A stretch of DNA of 64,000 nt from NCBI GenBank assembly GCA_036521995.1, contig DATDGR010000188.1, forward strand, positions 34,310 through 98,309, written 5' to 3'. This document shows positions 54,726 to 63,920 of this stretch, piece by piece. Both the position numbers and the translations under genes were made by a program. The number at the start of each line of letters is the position of its first letter. Position 1 is the first letter of the stretch. The notes beneath the pieces are model-generated. The model worked only from the letters and a program-made list of their open reading frames with translations, had not been told where the DNA came from and ran no database searches. This stretch comes from Gp13-AA77 sp036521995. GTDB lineage: Bacteria; Acidobacteriota; Terriglobia; UBA7540.

Positions 54726-56966
54726 ATGGATCCGAGGTCCGAACGCCGCCGCAAGATCGCTCTGATTCTGCTCCTCATCGTCGTGCCCATCCTTTTTTTC
54801 CTGGGTTGGAGTCTGGCGTCTTTCAACTTGTCTTTCATCCACCCGGCCGACGCCCAGGAAACGATTTTCTTACTCGCGCTTTCCACGTTCATCGTGGTGG
54901 CGTTCGTCATTTTCGGGCTGATCCTGTTGCGGATTTTGCTGAAGCTCCACGCCGAGCGAAAGCGCCAGCAGCTCGGCTCGCAGTTCAAGACCAGGCTGGT
55001 GGTTGCCTTTCTCAGCCTGTCGCTTGTGCCGGTCTCCGTGCTGTTTGTCTTTGCCTATGGCCTCCTCAACCGGAGCCTCGACAAGTGGTTTGGCATCCCT
55101 CTTGACGCCTTGCGCCGCGATACGGAGGCCATCTCTCAGCAACTCGCTGTGGAGGCCGAACAGCGTTCCCTCGACGACGCCGCCCACCTCGCTTCCGATC
55201 CCCTGATCGTTGAGGAGATCGAGCGCGGGCATGCCGCCGCGCTGGAGCTCAGGCTGGCACGGCGCGCGGAGTATCTCGGCTTGACCTCGGTGATGATCTG
55301 CTCCCCGGATGGGCGAATCATTGCCCGGACCGGCGGTCCGGGACCCGCGCCGGCCGACGTGAATCGCTTGTTTCCGCGGCTCAATTCGGCGGGCGCCGAG
55401 GTCGAAGGCGAAGCCACGCGCTGGCGTTTCCAGGCAGCCGACTACTTCCTGGGCGCTCAGGCAGTGCAGAACGATTCCGGCAAGACCTTAGGCGTGATCG
55501 TGAGCGCCAGGCGTCTCCCGCTCGACCTCGAGCAGAAAGCGGGCCAGATCGAATCGGAAGCGCGGCGCTATGACGCCCTAAGTCACGCCCTGAAATCGGT
55601 AAAGCGGTTCGAACTCTCTGTGCTCGGCCTCTTGACCCTCCTGGTGCTCTTTTCAGGCACTTGGTTCGCCATGTTCTTTTCAAAACAGGTCACCGTGCCT
55701 ATTCAGGCGCTGGCCGAGGCCACCGGCCAGGTTTCGCAGGGTAACCTCGGCTATCAGGTGACGGTCCGGGCCGACGGTGAGCTCGGCCGGCTGATCCAAT
55801 CCTTCAACGAAATGACCACGCAGATCGAAGAGAGCCGCCGCACCATCGACCGAGCCGCCGGAGCGCTGCAGCGCGCGAACCGCGAACTCGAAGAGCGCTC
55901 GAACGTGATGAGGGCGATCCTCGAAAACATCCCCACGGGTGTGATTTCGGTCGACTCTCGAGGCGAGATCAATGAGGTCAACTCCACCGCCGAGAGCCTG
56001 CTCGGCGCAGCTCGAGTGCGATCTGCTGGCAGGATATCGGAGCTCTTCACACCGGAGGACGCGCGCGACGTGTCGCGCCTGTTTCGCCGCGCCGTGCGGC
56101 AACGCGTGGTGAGCCGCCAGATGGAGCTCGACCTCGGCGGCCGCCGCGCCATTGTAGCCCTAACGGCTTCCTCCATCCGCATGCGTCAGGAGGTGGCTGG
56201 TTTCGTGTTGGTGATCGAGGATCTCACTGAGCTACTCCGCGCGCAGAAGGCGGCCGCTTGGCGGGAAGTAGCGCAGCGCCTGGCTCATGAGATCAAGAAT
56301 CCGCTCACCCCGATTCAGCTCTCCACCGAGCGAATCTGCAGGCTAGTGGAACGTGCGGGCCAGGGCTCCCCCTCGCCGGACTTGGTCTCTGCGGTGGCCG
56401 AGAGCGCCTCCTTGATCGGGCGCGAAGTCAGCGCGCTGAAGTCGCTGGTGGACGAGTTCTCCGCCTTTGCCCGCTTCCCGTCTTCGCTGCCGGTGCCGTC
56501 CAGTCTGAACGGCATCATCGAGGATGCCCTCAACGTTTTTGACGGACGTCTCGACGGCATCTCGATTCACCGCGATATGGGGGCCGACCTCCCGCGCGTG
56601 CAGGCCGACCCGGAGCAGATGAAGCGCGTGGTAGTAAACCTGATCGACAACGCCGCCGAGGCCCTTGGGCATTCGCCGCTGAGAGAGATCTGGATCACAA
56701 CGTCGCTTGATCCCGATCGCGAAATGGTGGAGCTCACCGTGGCGGATAGCGGCCCTGGAATCTCGCCCGAGGTCAAGGAGAAGCTATTCGTGCCCTATTT
56801 CTCCACGAAGGGACGCGGCACCGGCTTAGGATTAGCCATCGTGAGCCGCATCGTCAGCGAGCATCACGGGTTTATCCGCGTAGAGGAAAACCGGCCCTTC
56901 GGTGCCAAGTTCATCATCGAGCTGCCTGTCGAGCGGGCGGTGGGAACCGAACTTTCGAGCGCCTAA
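54726..56966 (+). CDS. ntrY: NtrY-like sensor histidine kinase
   Basis: A membrane-bound nitrogen/redox-type sensor kinase. After two or three N-terminal transmembrane helices (residues about 10-115) comes an extracytoplasmic sensing region (about 120-285), another TM (about 295-320), a HAMP domain (320-375), a PAS domain (about 395-480, AILENIPTGVISVDSRGEINEVN) and the kinase core: H-box RLAHEIKNPLTPIQLSTERI with phospho-His521, N-box NLIDNAAEAL, ADSGPGI and GTGLGLAIV. ATG at 54726 is preferred to GTG at 54717, which is nine bases upstream. The partner regulator gene follows 56 bases later. Confidence 0.92.
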   Translation: MDPRSERRRKIALILLLIVVPILFFLGWSLASFNLSFIHPADAQETIFLLALSTFIVVAFVIFGLILLRILLKLHAERKRQQLGSQFKTRLVVAFLSLSLVPVSVLFVFAYGLLNRSLDKWFGIPLDALRRDTEAISQQLAVEAEQRSLDDAAHLASDPLIVEEIERGHAAALELRLARRAEYLGLTSVMICSPDGRIIARTGGPGPAPADVNRLFPRLNSAGAEVEGEATRWRFQAADYFLGAQAVQNDSGKTLGVIVSARRLPLDLEQKAGQIESEARRYDALSHALKSVKRFELSVLGLLTLLVLFSGTWFAMFFSKQVTVPIQALAEATGQVSQGNLGYQVTVRADGELGRLIQSFNEMTTQIEESRRTIDRAAGALQRANRELEERSNVMRAILENIPTGVISVDSRGEINEVNSTAESLLGAARVRSAGRISELFTPEDARDVSRLFRRAVRQRVVSRQMELDLGGRRAIVALTASSIRMRQEVAGFVLVIEDLTELLRAQKAAAWREVAQRLAHEIKNPLTPIQLSTERICRLVERAGQGSPSPDLVSAVAESASLIGREVSALKSLVDEFSAFARFPSSLPVPSSLNGIIEDALNVFDGRLDGISIHRDMGADLPRVQADPEQMKRVVVNLIDNAAEALGHSPLREIWITTSLDPDREMVELTVADSGPGISPEVKEKLFVPYFSTKGRGTGLGLAIVSRIVSEHHGFIRVEENRPFGAKFIIELPVERAVGTELSSA

Positions 56967-57022
56967 GGCCGCCCGCTCGCACTTAGTAGAATGCCCCGGA
57001 TTTCGTGCGCCTCCGAATTTCC

Positions 57023-58405
57023 ATGACAAGGAAACACAGCATTCTGATTGTCGACGATGAGGAAGGCATCCGCGAGTCCCTCGGTGCCGTTCTGCAAGAC
57101 GAGGGCTATCAGGTGGACTCGGTGGAAGCCGCCGAGGCCGGTCTCGAGTGGCTGGCGCGGAAACGATGCGACGTCGTCATGCTGGACATCTGGCTTCCGG
57201 GCATGGATGGCCTCGAAGCGCTGGAGAAGGTCCAGAAGATCGAGAACCCGCCCCTCGTGATCATGATTTCCGGCCACGGCACCATCGAGACAGCCGTCCG
57301 CGCCACCAAACTCGGTGCCTTCGATTTCATCGAGAAGCCTCTTTCCATCGACAAGACGCTCCTCATTCTGCGCCACGCCCTGGAGCAGCGGGCGCTGGCC
57401 GCCGAGAACCGCAAACTGCGCCAGCAGATCCACGGCGGTTACCAGATCATCGGGAACAGCGTACCCATGAAAGCGCTGCGCCAGCAATTGACCCTGGCCG
57501 CGCCCACCAACGGCCGCGTGCTAGTGTACGGCGAAAGCGGTGTGGGCAAAGAACTAGTGGTTCACGCTCTCCACCGGCAGAGTCTGCGCAGCGAGAAGCC
57601 CTTTGTGGAGGTCAACTGCGCCGCCATCCCCGAGGAGCTTATTGAGAGCGAGCTCTTCGGGCATCTTAAAGGATCGTTCACAGGAGCCGTCGACGACAAG
57701 ACAGGCAAGTTTGAGGAAGCGAACGGAGGCACACTCTTTCTCGACGAGGTCGGTGACATGAGCCTGCGCACTCAGGCGAAGGTGCTCCGAGTGGTCGAGG
57801 AGCAACGCTTCACGCCGCTCGGTTCCGCAGGCAGCCTCACCGTGGACGTGCGCGTGGTGGTGGCCACCAATAAGAACCTCAGCGAAGAGATCCAAAAAGG
57901 AAACTTCCGGGAAGATCTCTTCTACCGCCTCAACGTGATCCCCTTTTTTGTGCCGCCCCTGCGCGAGCATGCTGAGGACATCCCGCCTCTCGCTGAGCAT
58001 TTCCTGGCAGAGTTCGCGCGCTCTTACGGGCGTCACCCCAAACGCCTCGCGGAATCGGCTCTGGAGGCCTTACGGGAATGCCGCTGGCCGGGAAACGTCC
58101 GCGAACTCAGGAATCTAATTGAACGGCTGGTGATCATGGTTCCCGGCGAGCGCATCGAGCGGCGCCACCTTCCTCCTGGTCTTGTACGAGACCCAGGGCG
58201 CTCCAGCAGTGCTCTGGGGCCTAGCGGTTTCTTCAGCCTTCAAGAGGCGCGAGCCGCTTACGAGCGCGACTACATCCTGCGCAAGCTCGAGGAGAGCAGC
58301 GGTAATGTCAGCCGAACCGCCGAGGTGCTTGGCCTCGAGCGCAGCCATCTCTATCGCAAGATGAAGTCTCTGGGGATCGCCGCCGGAGAGGTTAAGAACT
58401 CGTGA
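57023..58405 (+). CDS. ntrX: NtrX-like sigma-54-dependent response regulator
   Basis: Transcription activator for sigma-54 promoters, presumably phosphorylated by the adjacent NtrY. From ATG 57023 it is 460 aa. The receiver domain has VDDEE and phospho-acceptor Asp55 in VVMLDIWLPG; the AAA+ domain has Walker A GESGVGKELV, the sigma-54 contact loop GSFTGAVDD and Walker B GGTLFLDEV; the C-terminal Fis-type helix-turn-helix is GNVSRTAEVLGLERSHLYRKMKSLG. All domains are complete. The frame is open six codons upstream (GTG 57005), without conserved sequence. Confidence 0.93.
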   Translation: MTRKHSILIVDDEEGIRESLGAVLQDEGYQVDSVEAAEAGLEWLARKRCDVVMLDIWLPGMDGLEALEKVQKIENPPLVIMISGHGTIETAVRATKLGAFDFIEKPLSIDKTLLILRHALEQRALAAENRKLRQQIHGGYQIIGNSVPMKALRQQLTLAAPTNGRVLVYGESGVGKELVVHALHRQSLRSEKPFVEVNCAAIPEELIESELFGHLKGSFTGAVDDKTGKFEEANGGTLFLDEVGDMSLRTQAKVLRVVEEQRFTPLGSAGSLTVDVRVVVATNKNLSEEIQKGNFREDLFYRLNVIPFFVPPLREHAEDIPPLAEHFLAEFARSYGRHPKRLAESALEALRECRWPGNVRELRNLIERLVIMVPGERIERRHLPPGLVRDPGRSSSALGPSGFFSLQEARAAYERDYILRKLEESSGNVSRTAEVLGLERSHLYRKMKSLGIAAGEVKNS

Positions 58406-58456
58406 GCGCGTGGCGCAGGCGGATCCCAATAATGCAGAGGGCCGTCTGGTTCGGAT

Positions 58457-59362
58457 TCACGGTGCCCGCTCGCTGCGATAGTCGAGAGCTGCCACCACGG
58501 CGGAGTTGTCCCGCCAGTGCGGTTCCACCTTCACATAGAGCTCCAAAAAGACCTTAGGAGGGAAGAGCCGCTCCAGATCCTGCCGCGCCTCGGTTCCAAT
58601 CTGCTTGACGCGTTCCCCGCCCGAGCCTAGAACGATAGGCCGCTGGGAATCTTTCTCGACGACAATGGTCGCATGGATCCGAGTCAGCGTCTCGCCTTCT
58701 TCAAACTTGTCCACCAGCACGGCCGTGACATAAGGTAGCTCCTGCCGGGTATGGCGGATGACTTTCTCCCGCACCATCTCACCGGCGAGGAAGCGTTCCG
58801 GCTGGTCCGTATAGATGTCGGGCGGGAAATACCGAGGACCTTCGGGCAGCAGGTGCACCACGGCGTCCACGAGCCCGGCGAGGCCATCTTCTCGCAGGGC
58901 CGAAATCGGGAACACCTCTTCAAACTTGTGCAGCTTCGCGTAACGCTCGATCAGCGGCAACAACCGCGGCTTGGCGATGCGGTCAATCTTGTTGAGAGCC
59001 AGGATGGTGCGAGGCGCGTATTCCTTGAGCATCTCAAGAGCGTACTCGTCGCCCTTACCGAAAGGCTCCGAGGCATCCACGATCAAAATTGCCAAGTCGC
59101 GATCCGCCAGAGCCTGGCGCACGAAAGTCATCATCTGTTCGTTGAGCCGGGAGAGCGGCTTGTGAATGCCCGGCGTGTCCATGAACACCGCTTGGGCTCC
59201 GGGCCGGTTCACGATACCGAGAATACGGTTGCGCGTGGTCTGAGCGATCGGGGTGACGATGGAAACCTTGGCCCCGACCAACGCGTTCAGCAACGTGCTT
59301 TTGCCGGCGTTGGGCCGGCCGACGATGGCGACAAATCCCGACTTGAAAGCCTGGTCATTCAC
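58457..59362 (-). CDS. era: GTPase Era
   Basis: Ribosome-assembly GTPase that binds 16S rRNA near its 3' end. The 301-aa protein has G1 GRPNAGKST, G3 DTPGIHKP, G4 NKID and G5 SALREDG, then a C-terminal KH domain with the signature IVLGSGGERVKQIGTEARQDLERLF. ATG at 59362. It is the last gene of a minus-strand operon with phoH, ybeY and the CBS protein gene, a widespread arrangement of ribosome-linked genes. Confidence 0.96.
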   Translation of the reverse strand: MNDQAFKSGFVAIVGRPNAGKSTLLNALVGAKVSIVTPIAQTTRNRILGIVNRPGAQAVFMDTPGIHKPLSRLNEQMMTFVRQALADRDLAILIVDASEPFGKGDEYALEMLKEYAPRTILALNKIDRIAKPRLLPLIERYAKLHKFEEVFPISALREDGLAGLVDAVVHLLPEGPRYFPPDIYTDQPERFLAGEMVREKVIRHTRQELPYVTAVLVDKFEEGETLTRIHATIVVEKDSQRPIVLGSGGERVKQIGTEARQDLERLFPPKVFLELYVKVEPHWRDNSAVVAALDYRSERAP

Positions 59363-59380
59363 GTCAATAGCCTCGTCGAC

Positions 59381-60715
59381 CTAGCCTGCTCTGTCCGTCG
59401 CACGGCGAGAGTGACTCGACTCCGGCGGAGCCGGGATCCCGGGTATTGTCGGCTCGGAGTCGGATGGAGGCGCCGCGACCCGCACCCTCACCTTTAGCAC
59501 CGTGCGGGGGTTCGCTTCCAGAACCTCCAGCTTCAGGCCTTGGGTCTCGACCGTTTCGCCGGGCCGCGGGACGTGCCCGAGCTGGGCCAGCACCAAGCCG
59601 GCCACGGTGGAATAATCACCGCCTTCAACCGGCTGGCCTACGGCTTCTGCCATCTTGTCCAGCTCGGTATGGCCGGCCACGACGAAGGTATGAGACCCTT
59701 CCGGCATGATATCGTCGTCGTGCGGTTCCACCTCGTCGCGGATCTCGCCCACAATCTCCTCGAGCAGGTCCTCCAGCGTCACGAGCCCGGCCACGCTGCC
59801 GTATTCATCGATCACGATTGCGAGTTGCGTGGTGGAGCGTTGCATCTCCCTTAGCAGATCGGCGCTCCGCTTGGTTTCGGGCACGAAGGGCACCGGTCTC
59901 AACAGCGATTTCAGCTTGGTCCCCGCCTGGGCTTCAGGAGGAAGCTCCATGAGGTCCCCCACCGTGACATAGCCTTCAATCTGGTCGAGGGTGCCCCGGT
60001 AAACCGGAAACCGCGAGTGGCGCTTCTCACGGAAGAGGTCACGCAGGTCCTCGATTGAAGCGTCCAGGTCGAGTGCGGCAATCTCCGGCCGCGGCGTCAT
60101 GATCTCCCGGACCAGCTTGTCGCTGAACTCCACCACCGACTGCACCATCTCGCCTTCTTCCTTCTCGATCAGACCCTCCTGCTCGCCCACTTCCAGCAGG
60201 TCCTGCAGGTCCTCGCGGGGGGTTGTCGGCTCGGGCTCCGGCTCGTCCGGCTCTAGTAACCGGTTGATGGTGGCGGAAATCAGAATCGGGAAGGTGAGAG
60301 GCAGGGCCAGGAACATCGTCAGCCGCAACAAAGGACGCCATTGCAGCAGGATGGTCTCAGGCTCATCGTGGCGCGCCACCAAGACGAAGGGGATGAGCTG
60401 GTCCAGCACGGCGATCACCCCGAGAATGATCAATAGCGCGGTGCCTAGGCTGGCCCACGGATGATCGGGGCGCGCGTTCAAGATCAGCGCCGCCGAGCCG
60501 GCGGCGAAGCAGGCCATGAGCGCCCCGTGAAGCGCCGAAATCGAGATCCCGATCCGCTCGCGGTCAGTCCCCACGTGCCCTTCCTCGCGTCCCGGAAAGA
60601 CTTTGCGGGATGCCACAGGCGTAAGCCGGCGCATCAGGAGCCGGAGGTACGAAGCGAACGAGCCCAGACCGGCCAGAACCGCGAGCCCGATGACGGCGAG
60701 TATCTGTATGAACAT
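59381..60715 (-). CDS. CBS-domain membrane protein, CorC/HlyC type
   Basis: A 444-aa membrane protein of the hemolysin C/CorC family, linked to Mg2+/Co2+ transport and resistance. The N-terminal third has about four hydrophobic segments (starting MFIQILAVIGLAVLAGLGSFA) in place of a standard DUF21; a CBS pair follows, opening with the typical REIMTPRPEIAALD, and the C-terminal CorC_HlyC transporter-associated domain ends it (TFVVAGHTELDKMAEAVG...DYSTVAGLVLAQLGHVP). Its start codon is 5 bases from the ybeY stop, so they are cotranscribed, with era 18 bases downstream. Confidence 0.9.
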   Translation of the reverse strand: MFIQILAVIGLAVLAGLGSFASYLRLLMRRLTPVASRKVFPGREEGHVGTDRERIGISISALHGALMACFAAGSAALILNARPDHPWASLGTALLIILGVIAVLDQLIPFVLVARHDEPETILLQWRPLLRLTMFLALPLTFPILISATINRLLEPDEPEPEPTTPREDLQDLLEVGEQEGLIEKEEGEMVQSVVEFSDKLVREIMTPRPEIAALDLDASIEDLRDLFREKRHSRFPVYRGTLDQIEGYVTVGDLMELPPEAQAGTKLKSLLRPVPFVPETKRSADLLREMQRSTTQLAIVIDEYGSVAGLVTLEDLLEEIVGEIRDEVEPHDDDIMPEGSHTFVVAGHTELDKMAEAVGQPVEGGDYSTVAGLVLAQLGHVPRPGETVETQGLKLEVLEANPRTVLKVRVRVAAPPSDSEPTIPGIPAPPESSHSRRATDRAG

Positions 60716-60719
60716 GGTC

Positions 60720-61310
60720 TCAGTGCCTGCCAGCCGTCGAACCGGATGTCGGCTTAGGCGCCGGCCGACGCCGGTTTCCGCGCTTCAAGCCGCGTTTCGA
60801 ACGTGCGAAGCCAGCAACCCGGCTTTTCCGTCCTGCCGCACGCGGCGGGTTGGACGGCTGCGTTTGTCCCTCCATGCCAAGGCGCGCGCGCAGGCCGAGC
60901 TCAAGGGCGGCCATTTCCCCGTGATCGGTTTCGTGGTCCATACCAAGCAGGTGCAATAGCCCGTGCAGGATCAGCCAGCTTATCTCGGTGCTTGCCGTGT
61001 GACCTTCAGCCTCGGCGTTGCGGCGCGCCGTCTCGACGGAAATCACCACATCGCCCAAGAAGCCCGCGAACTCCCGGTTCGGCCCGCGCTCGTCCGGCGC
61101 CTCACTCGTACTCCAACGAAATGAGAGCACGTCCGTGGGACACGCCTGGCCGCGATAGGTGGTGTTCAGCTTGCGGATCTGTAGGTCGTCCACAAAGCAA
61201 ATATTGAAATCCCGGTCACCGAGCGCGAGGACCTGCCGCAATCTGGCCGCGAAGTCCTCGGCCCCGGTGAGATCGACGTTCGCCGTGTTCTGCTGGTTGA
61301 GAATCATCAA
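60720..61310 (-). CDS. ybeY: rRNA maturation endoribonuclease YbeY
   Basis: Zn-dependent endoribonuclease for 16S rRNA 3'-end maturation and ribosome quality control. The metal-binding motif HGLLHLLGMDH (HxxxHxxxxxH) is present, with RGQACPTDVLSF and GDVVISVETARR upstream of it, all diagnostic. At 196 aa it is somewhat longer than usual owing to a basic, Pro/Arg-rich C-terminal tail of about 45 residues. ATG at 61310; phoH precedes it by 39 bases. Confidence 0.95.
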   Translation of the reverse strand: MMILNQQNTANVDLTGAEDFAARLRQVLALGDRDFNICFVDDLQIRKLNTTYRGQACPTDVLSFRWSTSEAPDERGPNREFAGFLGDVVISVETARRNAEAEGHTASTEISWLILHGLLHLLGMDHETDHGEMAALELGLRARLGMEGQTQPSNPPRAAGRKSRVAGFARSKRGLKRGNRRRPAPKPTSGSTAGRH

Positions 61311-61349
61311 GAATGAACCGTAACAGAAAAGCGGATAAGGCTCCGGGAC

Positions 61350-62345
61350 CTAACCGCCGTTCGCACCGCCGTCGGCAGTCCCCGCCTTCAACTTCATTTG
61401 CTTTGAAGTCTCGAACTCTTCGTATGCCCGGATGATGCGCTGCACCAGGCTGTGCCGCACCACGTCGCGCTCGGTGAAGTAGACGAAGCAGATGCCCTCC
61501 ACGCGTGACACCACTTCCACCGCCTCCATGAGGCCGGAACGCCGGCCGGTGGGCAGGTCCACCTGGGTGACGTCACCCGTGATCACCGCCTTGGAGTTGA
61601 ATCCCAGGCGGGTGAGGAACATCTTCATCTGCTCACTGGTGGTGTTCTGGGCTTCGTCGAGAATCACGAAAGCGTCATTCAGCGTGCGGCCGCGCATGAA
61701 GGCGATGGGGGCAATCTCAATCACGCTCTTCTCCAGATAGCGCTCCACGCGGTCCGGATCGAGCACGTCGTAGAGGGCGTCGTAGAGCGGACGCAGATAG
61801 GGGTTCACCTTTTCCTCGAGGGTGCCCGGCAGAAATCCCAGCCGCTCGCCGGCCTCGACGGCCGGGCGCGCCAGAATGATCCGGCTCACTTCCCGGCTCA
61901 GAAGCGCGTCGACCGCCATGGCGATGGCCAAGTAGGTTTTTCCGGTGCCCGAGGGGCCGATGCCGAACACCATATCGTGTCGCTCGATGGCATCGACATA
62001 TCGCTGCTGGTTAAGGCTCTTGGGGCTGATGCTCTTCTTGCCGAGCGTCCTCGGCCGACCCGCTTCGCTCAGGCCCCTGAGGGTAGCCTGCGGATCCTCG
62101 GAAACGATGCGCAGGAGCGATTGCACCTCCGCGGGCTCGAATCGCGTCCCGCTCTCGACCAGATCGCTGTACTCCTGCACCAACCGCTCCACGCGCTGGA
62201 CGTTCTCCGTAGGGCCTTCGATCTCGAGGGTGTCGTCCTCCAGATGCGCCGAGACCTTGAAGCACCGCTCCAGCAGCTTCAGGTTCCCGTCGAGAACGCC
62301 GAACAGGTCCTCAACCCCTTGGTGTATTTGGACGTTGGCCTTCAT
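61350..62345 (-). CDS. phoH: PhoH family ATPase
   Basis: P-loop ATPase of the PhoH group, co-occurring with ybeY and thought to act in RNA metabolism. With ATG 62345 it is 331 aa. An N-terminal KH-like region (about 1-100) precedes the ATPase core with Walker A GPSGTGKTYLAIAMAV, ILARPAVEAGERLGFLPG, and Walker B VILDEAQNTT; GFNSKAVITGDVTQVDLP is also typical. The open frame starts at 62381, but the first 12 codons are not conserved. It is the first gene of the phoH-ybeY-CBS-era operon. Confidence 0.94.
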   Translation of the reverse strand: MKANVQIHQGVEDLFGVLDGNLKLLERCFKVSAHLEDDTLEIEGPTENVQRVERLVQEYSDLVESGTRFEPAEVQSLLRIVSEDPQATLRGLSEAGRPRTLGKKSISPKSLNQQRYVDAIERHDMVFGIGPSGTGKTYLAIAMAVDALLSREVSRIILARPAVEAGERLGFLPGTLEEKVNPYLRPLYDALYDVLDPDRVERYLEKSVIEIAPIAFMRGRTLNDAFVILDEAQNTTSEQMKMFLTRLGFNSKAVITGDVTQVDLPTGRRSGLMEAVEVVSRVEGICFVYFTERDVVRHSLVQRIIRAYEEFETSKQMKLKAGTADGGANGG

Positions 62346-62568
62346 ACCCCGGGAACAGACTCCTTTACCTGCAGAAGGCATCGCGCGCCTGACGGCGTCT
62401 TGATGTTAGGGGGTTCGTGAGCGGCTGACGGTTCTCTAATCAACCTAATTATATACTAAACTGCTGTCAGGGCCGCGGTCAAGGTTCCTTCAACCCATTG
62501 ATAGGAGGGCTTTTCAGGACGATCAAGTCACATTCACGAACCTCTGGAATACCGCGCCACCGGCAGAT

Positions 62569-63106
62569 TCAATAAGCAGGAACCTTGTCCTGAGCCGCCA
62601 CCTCCGGCCCACCGCGATAGTACTCCAGGCCCGGAAACTCCAGGCCGGGAGTCTTAGCTTCGTCATCCCAGCGCCCTCGGGAAGCGGACTCGCCTCGGTG
62701 GCCGGGTAGCCCTGGGTTCTGGCAGTTTTTGGCCTCAGAACCGCGAGTCTCAGAACCGCGGGCCTCGGAACCGAGGGCATAGCCGGAAGCCTGGATCCGC
62801 GTAGCCCGGCACCAGACCACGTTGACCAGCCGGTCAGCGTGCTGCCGGGCGTTGCGATCGGGAGTCCCGAGGCTGGGCGATCTTGGACCGGATGCGTCCG
62901 TAAAGCTCCTCCTGGCGTTCGTAGCCGGCCTGGATCAGCCTCTCGCGCAAGCGGGCGGAGCGGGCGGCGTAGTTTCCGTTCTTGAGGGCACTGAAAGAGA
63001 CGCGAGCCTTGCCGCGGGGAGTGCGCGGTCCGGTGGAGCGGAGGGCGTTGGCGCCACGGGCGGCGAGAGATTCCGGGGTGAGACAGGGGGATCGGCGCAA
63101 CGGCAT
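62569..63106 (-). pseudogene. STGPRTPRGKA-family hypothetical gene, frameshifted
   Basis: From ATG 63106 the frame reads SPCLTPESLAARGANALRST then GPRTPRGKARVSFSALKNG, the hallmark N terminus of a family common in acidobacteria and planctomycetes, but terminates at 62834. In another frame the same strand continues PSLGTPDRNARQHADRLVNVVWCRATRIQ to a stop at 62569, which fits the family's later helix (HA..LVN..WR). The break lies near 62855-62875. A 15-bp unit repeated three times (62732-62776) encodes GSEARGSETRGSEAK. Function of the family is unknown. Confidence 0.6.
62732..62776. repeat. 15-bp tandem repeat, three copies
   Basis: GCCTCAGAACCGCGA, GTCTCAGAACCGCGG and GCCTCGGAACCGAGG in tandem; on the minus strand it encodes a GSEAR/GSETR repeat in the frameshifted STGPRTP-family gene. 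Being a multiple of three it would not itself break the frame. Confidence 0.6.
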
Positions 63107-63488
63107 AGCGAGGACTTTGCCAAACAGCGAGTATCTCAAGATTAGTAACTGATACGTATACCACGACGGATGGGTAAGTGTCAAGGGAAATTGAAAATCG
63201 GCTGCGCCCGCCAAACCTGCGAAAGCATCCCCCCCGCAGTTCGGAAGATTCTGAGCTCGAAAGGGGTGCTCTACCTCAGCTCAGGCCAACGGCCTGAGGC
63301 AAGTCGCATCTTCCGGCCGCAGCGGGATTGGAGGGTTACACGGGACCTTCGGGGCCTAACAGGGTGGAGAGGCCAGGGTGGTGACCGTGGCCCCCTCATT
63401 CGACACCACCCCTCGTCCCTCCCCGGTGAAAGAAGGGATTAGTTCGCCTTGGGGCCCAAACGTTGCGGCTCAAGTCTGCGCGACCACA
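63107..63488. other. 382-base gap, no gene seen
   Basis: Between the STGPRTP-family remnant and the TIR remnant. No domain-bearing frame, repeat or promoter that I can support. Confidence 0.5.
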
Positions 63489-63860
63489 CTACCCCAACCG
63501 TTCCATTAACTTATACACGATCTGAGAGATAACGCTTTCCTTCCATCCCTCCGCCGCTGCATCCCAGCTGAATTTGATCCCGACGAGATCCGCAGGGATA
63601 CCCACGAAAATGGTGTCGTCAAGAAAAATAGGTATGACATCTCCTTCGGCCACACGGGGTTGAAAGCACTCCCGTTCGAAAGTCGGCCATATCCTCTCCT
63701 TGTGATGCACATCAAGCAAGCAGACCACAAGACGGCTCGTATCCGAAAATATCCTCTTGAACTCGCTCGACCAGACTCTGCCCAAGAAGTTCGCCTCAAA
63801 GTATTCATCGAAGAAGACTTGTGCATCCAGGATCTCAAGATTGTGGGCGATGCATCGGAG
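63489..63860 (-). pseudogene. N-terminally truncated TIR-domain protein
   Basis: The minus-strand frame from 63860 to the stop at 63489 reads CIAHNLEILDAQVFFDEYFEAN, FLGRVWSSEFKRIFSDTSRL, VVCLLDVHHKERIWPTFERE and VIPIFLDDTIFVGIPADL. This matches the second half of a TIR domain: the BB-loop region, the alpha-C segment and WPTFERE with the glutamate used for NAD+ cleavage. The first beta strand and helix are missing: two in-frame TAG codons (63861-63863 and 63888-63890) precede it and there is no ATG. TIR proteins are often anti-phage or NADase effectors. Only a remnant is left. Confidence 0.6.
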
Positions 63861-63920
63861 CTAGTATATCGTTTCAGTGAAAGCTATCTATAAGGACTAG
63901 AAGCATGCTATGCTCGACCT

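Noticed and set aside
62523..63164. 213-aa minus-strand frame over the STGPRTP-family remnant
   Set aside because: It is the third frame; the recognisable family residues fall in the other two frames.
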